Below, one piece after another: positions 1 through 5,548 of a stretch of DNA of 5,548 nucleotides (the stretch's first letter is position 1; every line of letters begins with the position of its first letter). The stretch is from NCBI GenBank assembly GCA_943324415.2, contig CALPLN020000126.1, positions 1-5,548 of the forward strand, given 5' to 3'. A program made the translations under genes and the position numbers. This DNA is from Sediminibacterium ginsengisoli (lineage in GTDB: Bacteria; Bacteroidota; Bacteroidia; Chitinophagales; Chitinophagaceae). The notes under the pieces are model-generated. The model made no database searches and was not told where the DNA came from. It saw only the letters and a list, made by a program, of their open reading frames with translations.

Positions 1-111
1 CGGATCCGATGCAGACCATGCACCAAATAAACATGCATCAGTACATACTTTCATTGCAGTATGTTCCTGATGCACGATAAATTGTTTAAACTGGAAATAG
101 GGATTCGCCAC
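1..111 (-). CDS. trmN6: tRNA1(Val) (adenine37-N6)-methyltransferase, N-terminal part, cut by the left window edge
   Basis: The 37 visible codons, read from GTG at 111-109, start (M)ANPYFQFKQFIVHQEHTAM and continue KVCTDACLFGAWSA. This is the opening block of the TrmN6/YfiC family: an F-x-F-K-Q-F strand, then the A-M-K-V-x-T-D-x-x-L-x-G-A-W segment that leads into the SAM-binding Rossmann domain. The family methylates N6 of A37 in the valine tRNA with a cmo5UAC anticodon. The SAM-binding glycine motif and catalytic NPPY motif would lie beyond the window and cannot be checked. The start is GTG: an in-frame TGA lies at 120-118, and only two ATA codons stand between it and the GTG. The next in-frame ATG (54-52) would remove the conserved N-terminus. 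The gene begins 2 nt after the sdhB stop, so it is probably cotranscribed and translationally coupled with sdhCAB. The family call comes from motif recall on a short fragment; the reading frame itself is secure. Confidence 0.85.
   Translation of the reverse strand, partial: MANPYFQFKQFIVHQEHTAMKVCTDACLFGAWSASDP
34..74 (-). other. strong imperfect hairpin inside the early trmN6 codons
   Basis: On the plus strand the outer arms are TGCATCAG (34-41) and CTGATGCA (67-74), 8 perfect pairs. The inner arms are ACATACT (43-49) and AGTATGT (58-64), 7 perfect pairs. They are separated by a 1x2 internal bulge (42 versus 65-66) and closed by an 8-nt loop (50-57). In the minus-strand transcript the 3' arm is followed by a short T-rich run (TGTTTATTT), so it superficially resembles a terminator for the sdh operon. 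It lies at codons 13-26 of the trmN6 reading frame, so I do not call it a terminator. It could weaken or attenuate expression of trmN6 relative to sdh, or be a coincidence of coding sequence. The structure is seen directly; any function is inference. Confidence 0.55.
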
Positions 112-113
112 TA

Positions 114-875
114 TTATTCAGATGTTAAACCAGCTACGATATACTCTTTGTTTAAACGAGCAATGTTCGCTATTGAAATTTCTTTTGGACAAGCTGCTTC
201 ACAAGCACCAGTATTGGTACAAGCTCCAAAGCCTTCTTTATCTAATTGCGCCACCATATTGGTTACACGTGTTTTTCTTTCAGGACCTCCTTGTGGTAAT
301 AAGGCTAAGTGAGATACTTTAGCACTTAAGAACAACATAGCTGAGCTGTTTTTACAAGCTGCCACACAAGCACCACAACCAATACACATTGCTGCAGCGA
401 ATGCTTCGTCTGCTTTTGCTTTTTCGATTGGCAATGTATTACCATCCACAGCATTACCTGTGTTGACACTTACATATCCACCCGCTTGAATGATTCTATC
501 AAATGCAGATCTGTCAACTGTTAAATCTTTAATAACAGGGAAAGCATTTGCTCTCCATGGTTCAATTACAATCGTATCATTATTTGAAAATGCACGCATA
601 TGTAATTGACATGTTGTGTTCGCTTGCCATGGACCATGTGGTTTACCATTGATATACATGGAACACATTCCACAAATACCTTCTCTACAATCGTGATCAA
701 ATGCAACTGGTGAGCCACCTGTAGTAATTAATTGCTCGTTTAAAATGTCCATCATTTCCAAGAAAGACATCTCGTCGGAAATATTTTCAACACGGTACAT
801 TTCAAATGCACCAGGAGTGCTTGCATTTTTTTGACGCCAAACTTTTAAATTTAAATTCATAGTAGTATGTGACAT
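114..875 (-). CDS. sdhB: succinate dehydrogenase iron-sulfur subunit (SdhB)
   Basis: This 253-residue protein is the electron-transfer subunit of complex II. It passes electrons from the SdhA FAD through three Fe-S clusters to the quinone/heme subunit, on the cytoplasmic face of the membrane. The N-terminal ferredoxin domain holds the [2Fe-2S] ligands C63, C68, C71 (HDCREGICGMC) and C89. The C-terminal domain has C164-x2-C167-x2-C170-x3-C174, then C219-x5-C225-x3-C229-P. By homology C164, C167, C170 and C229 bind [4Fe-4S], and C174, C219 and C225 bind [3Fe-4S]. Thr222 occupies the position that would carry a Cys in a [4Fe-4S] cluster, as expected for a succinate:quinone oxidoreductase. I chose ATG 875, 7 nt after the sdhA stop. 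ATGs at 920 and 917 in the same frame would overlap sdhA by about 38 nt and add residues unlike the family. ATG 860 is a less likely alternative. Length and cysteine spacing are normal. Confidence 0.97.
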   Translation of the reverse strand: MSHTTMNLNLKVWRQKNASTPGAFEMYRVENISDEMSFLEMMDILNEQLITTGGSPVAFDHDCREGICGMCSMYINGKPHGPWQANTTCQLHMRAFSNNDTIVIEPWRANAFPVIKDLTVDRSAFDRIIQAGGYVSVNTGNAVDGNTLPIEKAKADEAFAAAMCIGCGACVAACKNSSAMLFLSAKVSHLALLPQGGPERKTRVTNMVAQLDKEGFGACTNTGACEAACPKEISIANIARLNKEYIVAGLTSE

Positions 876-882
876 GGCAATA

Positions 883-2856
883 TTATTTATAGTTTCTTTG
901 AGATGGTTTAATGACATCATATTTCAATTCCTCTTTGTGTAAAGACCATTCATGTTCGCCTTTCGCTTCCCATGCAGCCACATACATAAAGTTTTCATCG
1001 TCTCTTAATGCTTCTCCTTCTGGTGTTTGGTATTCTTCTCTAAAGTGACCTCCACAACTTTCTTCTCTTGCTAAGGCATCTACACACATTAATTCACCTA
1101 GCTCGATAAAGTCAGCAACTCGGTTTGCTTTATCCAATTCAGGGTTGTATTCGTTGATTTCACCTGGAATTCTAACATCAGACCAGAATTCTTTTTTCAA
1201 TGCTTGAACATCTGCAATCGCTTGCTTTAAACCTGCAGCGTTTCTTGACATACCACATTCGTTCCAGATAATTTTACCCAAACGCTTGTGGAAGCTTTCT
1301 ACAGTTTGTGTACCATTGATATTTTTTAATTTAGCAATTCTTTCTGCTACTGTCTTTTCTGCTTCTTCAAATGCAGCATGTGATGTAGGAATTGGGGCAT
1401 TGTAAATCTCATCCGCTAAATTGTTGCCTAGTGTGTATGGAACTACAAAATAACCATCTGCTAAACCTTGCATCAAAGCACTAGCACCTAATCGGTTTGC
1501 ACCGTGGTCGCTAAAGTTGGCTTCACCTAATGCATATAAACCAGGTACTGAAGTTTGTAATTCATAATCTACCCATAAGCCACCCATAGTGTAGTGCACC
1601 GCTGGATAAATACGCATAGGAACTTCGTATGGATTTTCTCCAGTGATCTTTGCGTACATATCAAATAAGTTACCGTATTTCTCTTTAACCACTTCTTTAC
1701 CCAACGCGATAATTTCTTCATGGCTCACATTGCTTAAGCCTTTTTTGCTTACTTCTGTTTTACCATAACGTTCAATCGCAGCAGCATAATCTAAATAAAC
1801 CGCTTGCTTAGAAGTTCCAACGCCATATCCTGCATCACATCTTTCTTTAGCAGCACGGGACGCAACGTCACGTGGTACCAAGTTTCCGAAGGCTGGATAT
1901 CTACGCTCTAAATAATAATCTCTTTCTTCCTCTGGTATTTCATTCGCCTTTCTTTCTTCTCCTAGTTTTTTTGGAACCCAGATACGACCATCATTTCTCA
2001 ATGACTCTGACATCAAGGTCAATTTAGATTGGTGATCACCACTCACTGGAATACAAGTAGGGTGGATCTGAGTGAAACAAGGATTGGCAAAATAAGCACC
2101 TTGCTTATGCGCTTTCCATGCAGCGGTTACATTTGAACCCATTGCATTGGTAGATAGATAAAATACGTTTCCGTATCCACCAGTACACAATAACACCGCA
2201 TATCCAAAATGTCTTTCTAATTCACCTGTTACTAAATTACGTGCAATGATACCTTTTGCCTTGCCATCCACTTTCACTACATCTAACATCTCGTGACGTG
2301 CAAACATTTGTACATTACCTAATGCTACTTGACGCTCCAAAGCTTGGTAAGCACCAATTAACAATTGCTGTCCAGTTTGACCAGCAGCATAAAAAGTTCT
2401 TTGTACTTGCGTACCACCAAAAGAACGGTTGCTTAATAAACCACCATATTCACGTGCGAAAGGCACACCCTGCGCCACACATTGATCGATAATATTGGTA
2501 GACACTTCAGCTAAACGATGCACATTCGCTTCACGCGCACGGTAGTCACCACCTTTGATTGTGTCATAAAATAATCTAAATACGCTATCCCCATCATTTT
2601 GATAGTTCTTAGCGGCATTGATACCACCTTGTGCAGCAATCGAGTGCGCACGACGTGGTGAATCCTGAAAGCAAAATGCTTTTACTTTATAACCCATCTC
2701 ACCAAGAGAAGCAGCAGCAGAAGCACCAGCTAAGCCGGTACCCACTACAATCACTTCCATTTTTCTTTTATTAGCTGGGTTAACTAATTTACAATGGCCT
2801 TTATAATCCTCCCATTTTTTATCAAGATCACCTGTTGGAATTTTAGCGTCTATCAT
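883..2856 (-). CDS. sdhA: succinate dehydrogenase flavoprotein subunit (SdhA)
   Basis: This 657-residue catalytic subunit of complex II oxidises succinate to fumarate and hands the electrons to SdhB. A leader of about 34 residues precedes the FAD-binding Rossmann motif VIVVGTGLAGASAA (G39, G41, G44). H71 in RRAHSIAAQGG is the expected covalent 8-alpha-histidyl FAD site. The substrate and catalytic residues of the fumarate reductase/SDH family are all present: H265 (FTQIHPT), E284 (SESLRNDGR), the proton-shuttle arginine R329 (PRDVASRA), H421 (HYTMGGL) and R455 (GANRLGASAL). The C-terminal helical domain ends in a conserved-looking GGHFREEY segment. Length and start (ATG 2856, after an A-rich leader without Shine-Dalgarno) suit Bacteroidota type B enzymes. 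It lies 50 nt after sdhC and 7 nt before sdhB, in the middle of the operon. It resembles SDH more than a dedicated fumarate reductase, but the family can run both ways and sequence alone does not settle direction. Confidence 0.98.
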   Translation of the reverse strand: MIDAKIPTGDLDKKWEDYKGHCKLVNPANKRKMEVIVVGTGLAGASAAASLGEMGYKVKAFCFQDSPRRAHSIAAQGGINAAKNYQNDGDSVFRLFYDTIKGGDYRAREANVHRLAEVSTNIIDQCVAQGVPFAREYGGLLSNRSFGGTQVQRTFYAAGQTGQQLLIGAYQALERQVALGNVQMFARHEMLDVVKVDGKAKGIIARNLVTGELERHFGYAVLLCTGGYGNVFYLSTNAMGSNVTAAWKAHKQGAYFANPCFTQIHPTCIPVSGDHQSKLTLMSESLRNDGRIWVPKKLGEERKANEIPEEERDYYLERRYPAFGNLVPRDVASRAAKERCDAGYGVGTSKQAVYLDYAAAIERYGKTEVSKKGLSNVSHEEIIALGKEVVKEKYGNLFDMYAKITGENPYEVPMRIYPAVHYTMGGLWVDYELQTSVPGLYALGEANFSDHGANRLGASALMQGLADGYFVVPYTLGNNLADEIYNAPIPTSHAAFEEAEKTVAERIAKLKNINGTQTVESFHKRLGKIIWNECGMSRNAAGLKQAIADVQALKKEFWSDVRIPGEINEYNPELDKANRVADFIELGELMCVDALAREESCGGHFREEYQTPEGEALRDDENFMYVAAWEAKGEHEWSLHKEELKYDVIKPSQRNYK

Positions 2857-2906
2857 ATGTTAATCTTTTATCAATCAGTTAGTGAAAATTGTGGTTGTTG
2901 AATGGA

Positions 2907-3605
2907 TTATTTAATCCAATCAAAATAGAAACTTATTGGCATCAAAGCAAAAAGTAATGGAATGAAAATAGCAAATCCATACCCCAAGCTTGTTAACATC
3001 GTATGGTACTTTTTATTGTGTACACCTATTGTTTTAAATGCACTTTGGAATCCATGTGCCAAGTGATAGCCTAAAGATCCACAAGCTAAAACGTACAATA
3101 CTACTATGTAAGGATTTGTAAATACAATATCCATCTCTGCATATAAATTATGCAAGATCACACCGTTGTGTTCTACTTCGCCCAATGGTTGAATTGAACC
3201 AATTCCACCTAGTCTGCTTGGCGTCCAAAAATGGTAGATATGGGCTATTAAAAACAAAAGAATCAATGTGCCTAAAATGGCCATGCTTCTGCTGTACCAT
3301 TTACTTCCTTTGTCATAACTAACTGCATAACCTACAGCTCTTTTACTTCTATTTTCAAGCGTTAATAAATAACCTTGATAGATGTGTAAAAAGATGCCAA
3401 GGAACAATCCAATTTCCAAGATTCTTGGTACTGCATTACTTCCCATAAAATGTCCAGCTTTGTTGAACATCAAACCACCATCATTCGCCCAGATGGTTGC
3501 ATTCAATCCTGCATGTACAATTAAAAAAAGAATTAAGAAAATACCTGTGAATCCCATTACCAATTTTTTCCCAACGGAAGAGGTAAACATTTGTTTGAAA
3601 GTCAT
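2907..3605 (-). CDS. sdhC: succinate dehydrogenase cytochrome b subunit (SdhC, type B, diheme)
   Basis: This 232-residue integral membrane protein anchors SdhAB and passes electrons to menaquinone. It has about five hydrophobic segments, near residues 17-37, 61-82, 108-128, 163-185 and 205-227. This is the pattern of the single-chain type B anchor of Bacillus and Wolinella, not the SdhC/SdhD pair of enterobacteria. Likely heme-b axial histidines are H31 (LIVHAGLN), H74 (IFLHIYQG), H122 or H125 (AHIYH) and H184 or H181 (YHLAHGFQS), enough for two hemes. The start is ATG 3605, giving MTFKQMFTSSVGKKLVMG, the typical N-terminus. An in-frame ATG at 3692 would add 29 atypical residues and cover the putative promoter, so I reject it. 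As first gene of sdhCAB it probably follows the operon promoter. No Shine-Dalgarno is visible; the region before ATG is A/T-rich. Confidence 0.95.
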   Translation of the reverse strand: MTFKQMFTSSVGKKLVMGFTGIFLILFLIVHAGLNATIWANDGGLMFNKAGHFMGSNAVPRILEIGLFLGIFLHIYQGYLLTLENRSKRAVGYAVSYDKGSKWYSRSMAILGTLILLFLIAHIYHFWTPSRLGGIGSIQPLGEVEHNGVILHNLYAEMDIVFTNPYIVVLYVLACGSLGYHLAHGFQSAFKTIGVHNKKYHTMLTSLGYGFAIFIPLLFALMPISFYFDWIK

Positions 3606-3629
3606 AGTAGATGAGTTTAAAAATCTGCG

Positions 3630-3637
3630 CGAAAATA
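3630..3637 (-). promoter_or_regulatory. possible -7 box of the sdhCAB promoter
   Basis: The minus strand reads TATTTTCG, one mismatch from the Bacteroidota primary-sigma -7 consensus TAnnTTTG. It sits 24 nt before the sdhC ATG at 3605, which would give a 5' leader of roughly 18-20 nt. I could not find a good -33 TTG about 19-21 nt upstream, and A/T-rich DNA yields such near-matches by chance, so this is tentative. Confidence 0.35.
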
Positions 3638-3785
3638 CGAATGAAATAGATAGGTTTCTTTCTATGTTGCTTATTTTTAGCACAATACGCAAAAAACTTA
3701 TACAAACTGCTCATCGGCTTATAGGATAGTTCAGCCCTTTTATCAACCGCCCTTCAATATTTTAGGGCCGTACAAATGAATAACC

Positions 3786-3793
3786 TAATTTTA
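3786..3793 (+). promoter_or_regulatory. possible -7 box directly before the ABC permease start codon
   Basis: TAATTTTA matches TAnnTTTG except for its last base and ends 4 nt before ATG 3798. A TTTA stretch at 3761-3764 lies about 21 nt upstream, in the right place for a degenerate -33 element. If used, transcription would begin at about the start codon. The spacing resembles the tsaD upstream region, but this match is weaker and may be chance. Confidence 0.25.
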
Positions 3794-3797
3794 TGCT

Positions 3798-5045
3798 ATG
3801 ATTAAAGTTTTAGGTATCCTTTGGAATAGCTTTAAAATGGCCCTTCAAGAGCTAAAAGTAAATAAGTTAAGAACCTTTCTTTCCTTGTTTGGTATCACCA
3901 TTGGTATTTTTTGTATCATCGGCGTACTTGCGACGATTGATAGTTTAAAATCTAAGGTTAAAAGTGACTTGTCAAGTTTTGGAAGCAATACGATCTATAT
4001 TGACAAATGGGATTATGCAGGCGGACCTGATTATCCATGGTGGAAATTCGTAAAAAGGCCTTCCATGAAGATAGCAGAAATGGAAATGGTTCAAAAGAAG
4101 AGTAGTTTAGCAGCCAATACCGCATTTTTCGTGTCAACGAATGCCACTTTCACTTACGAAGAAAACGTATTAAAGGGAATTAACATATATGGAATTACCG
4201 AAGAATTTAAAGATATCCAAGCCTTTAACTTGGGTTACGGTCGATTCTTTTCTGAATCTGATTTTCAAAGAGGTATTCCGGTAGGCGTAATCGGTTATAA
4301 GGTTTCAGAAGAATTATTTGGTAAGGCAGAAAAAGGGTTGGGTAAAGTGGTGTCATTTAATGGTCGTAAATTAATGGTGATCGGCATTATCGAAAAACAG
4401 GGTAGTAGCATCATTGGTGGTTTTGATTATGACAGAACTTGTTTGTTCACTTACAATCATTTTGCCTCTATTTACAATCCGGATAATTTTAATCCATACA
4501 TCATGGTGCAGGCTAAAGCTGGCATCACTTCTAAAGCATTGCAAGAGGAATTAACTGGTGTGATGCGCCAATTGAGAAAATTAAGTCCTACCCAAGAAGA
4601 TAATTTTACTTGCAACGACGTAGCTCAATTTAAAGATCAGGTAGAAGGATTCTTTGGCTCTGTAAATCAAGGTGGATGGGCTATTGCGGGGTGGTCATTA
4701 TTGGTTGGCGCTTTTGGTGTAGCCAATATTATGTTTGTTACAGTGCGAGAAAGAACCAGTCAAATTGGATTAAAAAAAGCCATTGGCGCAAAAAGTTCTA
4801 CCATTTTATATGAGTTCCTTTTAGAAAGTGCTTTCTTATGTATTGTAGGTGGATTGGTAGGTTTATTCTTGGTTTGGTTATTGACATTGGCATTGAGTTC
4901 TGTCCTGCCATTCCCAATCACGATTGCTCCGAATATCATTTTTATGGCACTTAGTTTATGTATTGTATTGGGCGTGATTTCTGGAATTATTCCAGCAAGA
5001 ATTGCAGCTAAAATGAATCCGGTAGAAGCGATAAGATCCAAGTAA
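3798..5045 (+). CDS. ABC transporter permease, MacB/FtsX-type
   Basis: This 415-residue inner-membrane protein has the MacB/LolC topology. A short cytoplasmic N-terminus (ALQELKVNKLRTFLSLFG) precedes TM1 at about 26-47. A large extracytoplasmic MacB-like domain spans about 50-290, and three further TM segments lie near 293-315, 339-368 and 379-400. The cytoplasmic loop VRERTSQIGLKKAIGAKSS (about 315-334) is the usual contact with the ATPase. The C-terminus ARIAAKMNPVEAIRSK is the family signature. Such proteins are mechanotransmission permeases that work with a separate ATPase to move peptides, antibiotics or lipoproteins, or to act on partners in the envelope. The substrate cannot be read from sequence. 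No ATPase or membrane-fusion gene lies beside it: sdhC diverges upstream and tsaD follows 30 nt downstream, so its partner must be encoded elsewhere. The start is the first ATG and fits the family N-terminus. No lipobox or Shine-Dalgarno is visible. Confidence 0.93.
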   Translation: MIKVLGILWNSFKMALQELKVNKLRTFLSLFGITIGIFCIIGVLATIDSLKSKVKSDLSSFGSNTIYIDKWDYAGGPDYPWWKFVKRPSMKIAEMEMVQKKSSLAANTAFFVSTNATFTYEENVLKGINIYGITEEFKDIQAFNLGYGRFFSESDFQRGIPVGVIGYKVSEELFGKAEKGLGKVVSFNGRKLMVIGIIEKQGSSIIGGFDYDRTCLFTYNHFASIYNPDNFNPYIMVQAKAGITSKALQEELTGVMRQLRKLSPTQEDNFTCNDVAQFKDQVEGFFGSVNQGGWAIAGWSLLVGAFGVANIMFVTVRERTSQIGLKKAIGAKSSTILYEFLLESAFLCIVGGLVGLFLVWLLTLALSSVLPFPITIAPNIIFMALSLCIVLGVISGIIPARIAAKMNPVEAIRSK

Positions 5046-5063
5046 GTATATCTATTTATACTT

Positions 5064-5071
5064 TACCTTTG
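5064..5071 (+). promoter_or_regulatory. probable -7 box of a tsaD promoter
   Basis: TACCTTTG is a perfect match to the Bacteroidota -7 consensus TAnnTTTG and is followed by C, as is common. It lies in the 30-nt gap after the permease stop and ends 4 nt before GTG 5076. With the usual distance of about 5-8 nt from box to start, the transcript would begin at or within a few bases of the GTG. No clear -33 TTG is seen around 5040-5045, so the promoter may be weak, or tsaD may also be read through from the permease gene. Confidence 0.55.
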
Positions 5072-5075
5072 CGGG

Positions 5076-5548
5076 GTGTCAAAACCAATTACAATATTAG
5101 CCATTGAATCTTCATGTGATGAAACTGCTGCGTCAGTCATCATTGATGGTCAAATTCATTCCAATTTTATTGCCAATCAATTGGTTCATGAAATATATGG
5201 CGGCGTTGTACCGGAGCTTGCAAGCCGAGCGCACATGGAAAATATTGTACCTGTGGTGGACGAAGCTTTGAAAAAAGCATTTCCAGATGTATCACATGCG
5301 GATCGTTTATCTGCACTTGATGCCATTGCCTTTACACAAGCACCTGGATTAATTGGAAGTTTATTAGTAGGTGCTCAATTTGCCAAATCATTGGCATTGA
5401 GTTTACAAAAACCTTTGATTGCTGTGCACCATATGCAAGCACATGTATTGGCCAATTTGATTGATGCACCTCGACCTGAATTTCCTTTTTTATGTTTAAC
5501 AGTGAGTGGTGGGCACACGCAAATTGTACGATGCGAAAGTCCTTCCCA
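5076..5548 (+). CDS. tsaD: tRNA N6-adenosine threonylcarbamoyltransferase TsaD, N-terminal part, cut by the right window edge
   Basis: 157 codons plus 2 nt are visible of a protein usually about 330-340 residues long. TsaD (Gcp/Kae1/YgjD) transfers the threonylcarbamoyl group from TC-AMP to A37 of ANN-decoding tRNAs, working with TsaB and TsaE in the cytoplasm. Family motifs appear in order: ILAIESSCDETAAS (7-20), GGVVPELASRAH (42-53), QAPGLIGSLLVG (88-99), the metal-binding H119-x3-H123 (VHHMQAHVLA) and SGGHTQ (144-149). The later Asp metal ligand is outside the window. GTG 5076 is the only reasonable start: the frame has a stop at 5043-5045 (the permease TAA), no ATG or TTG in between, and the first internal ATG (residue 54) would delete the conserved nucleotide-binding start. 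It lies 30 nt after the permease gene in the same frame and direction. The identity is secure. Functional linkage with the permease is not indicated. Confidence 0.96.
   Translation, partial: MSKPITILAIESSCDETAASVIIDGQIHSNFIANQLVHEIYGGVVPELASRAHMENIVPVVDEALKKAFPDVSHADRLSALDAIAFTQAPGLIGSLLVGAQFAKSLALSLQKPLIAVHHMQAHVLANLIDAPRPEFPFLCLTVSGGHTQIVRCESPS

Larger units (their letters stand above)
3606..3797. promoter_or_regulatory. divergent intergenic region between the sdh operon and the ABC permease gene
   Basis: This 192-bp A/T-rich stretch separates two outward-facing transcription units, so promoters for both probably lie here. It contains two direct copies of GCCCTT (3734-3739 and 3749-3754) with centres 15 bp apart, plus an inverted partner AGGGC (3764-3768). 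The second copy and the inverted one could form a 5-bp hairpin with a 10-nt loop. That is too weak to call a terminator. The spaced copies could be a regulator site, but I cannot name a binding protein. I see no small gene or RNA in it. Confidence 0.4.

Noticed and set aside
1..8. Palindrome CGGATCCG at the left edge
   Set aside because: It is an 8-bp palindrome within trmN6 coding sequence (SDP codons). Such short palindromes are common by chance.
34..74. Rho-independent terminator ending the sdhCAB operon
   Set aside because: The hairpin and T-rich run look terminator-like, but they lie in frame within the conserved N-terminal coding region of trmN6, and the T run is interrupted. Kept only as an intragenic hairpin.
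61..322. Two short plus-strand open frames opposite sdhB and trmN6
   Set aside because: They are antisense to well-supported coding sequence, including the cysteine-rich end of SdhB, and their translations show no recognisable domain.
876..920. Longer SdhB starting at ATG 920 or 917
   Set aside because: It would overlap sdhA by about 38 nt and add a 15-residue stretch absent from the family. ATG 875 directly follows the sdhA stop.
2256..2492. 78-codon plus-strand open frame inside sdhA
   Set aside because: It is antisense to the conserved flavoprotein domain and reads as a His/Leu-rich shadow product.
3606..3692. N-terminal extension of SdhC from an upstream in-frame ATG at 3692
   Set aside because: The 29 added residues do not resemble SdhC proteins, and the typical N-terminus starts at ATG 3605. 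The extension would also cover the likely promoter.
3481..3729. Short open frames on both strands over the sdhC 5' end and upstream region
   Set aside because: They overlap the sdhC coding start in other frames, have low-complexity K/F/I-rich translations, and show no motif.
4760..5041. 93-codon minus-strand open frame opposite the permease C-terminus
   Set aside because: It is a shadow of the permease coding frame, with no family resemblance and no promoter or start context.

Overview
The window looks like ordinary chromosomal DNA from a member of the Bacteroidota, probably Chitinophagia (Chitinophagaceae-like). This rests on overall protein resemblance, moderately low GC, the lack of Shine-Dalgarno sequences before the genes, a TAnnTTTG-type -7 promoter box, and a three-subunit type B succinate dehydrogenase. 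The lineage below phylum is my inference. I see no mobile element, CRISPR array, rRNA or tRNA gene, and no sign of recent transfer.

Minus-strand block (about 3605 down to 1): sdhC (diheme cytochrome b anchor), sdhA (flavoprotein) and sdhB (iron-sulfur subunit) lie in the usual type B order with gaps of 50 and 7 nt. They encode succinate:menaquinone oxidoreductase, respiratory complex II, which links the TCA cycle to the quinone pool. Two nt after the sdhB stop, a GTG opens another minus-strand gene that runs off the left edge. Its 37 visible residues match the conserved N-terminus of the TrmN6/YfiC family, tRNA1(Val) A37-N6-methyltransferases. A tRNA modification gene is thus apparently attached to the end of the complex II operon. 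A strong imperfect hairpin (34-74) lies inside its first codons.

Divergent intergenic region (3606-3797, 192 bp): it separates the sdh operon from the plus-strand block. It holds weak -7-like boxes for both directions and a small cluster of GCCCTT/AGGGC repeats.

Plus-strand block (3798 to the end): a complete MacB/FtsX-type ABC transporter permease with no ATPase gene beside it is followed after 30 nt by the start of tsaD (t6A37 tRNA modification), which is cut by the right edge. tsaD must begin at GTG 5076, because no ATG precedes its essential N-terminal motif. A perfect TACCTTTG box ends only 4 nt before that GTG, so its own transcript would be leaderless or nearly so.

The points most worth a second look are the sdhB-trmN6 junction with its GTG start and early hairpin, and the promoter-on-start-codon layout of tsaD, with a weaker version at the permease gene. 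I find no convincing evidence of a previously undescribed system here.
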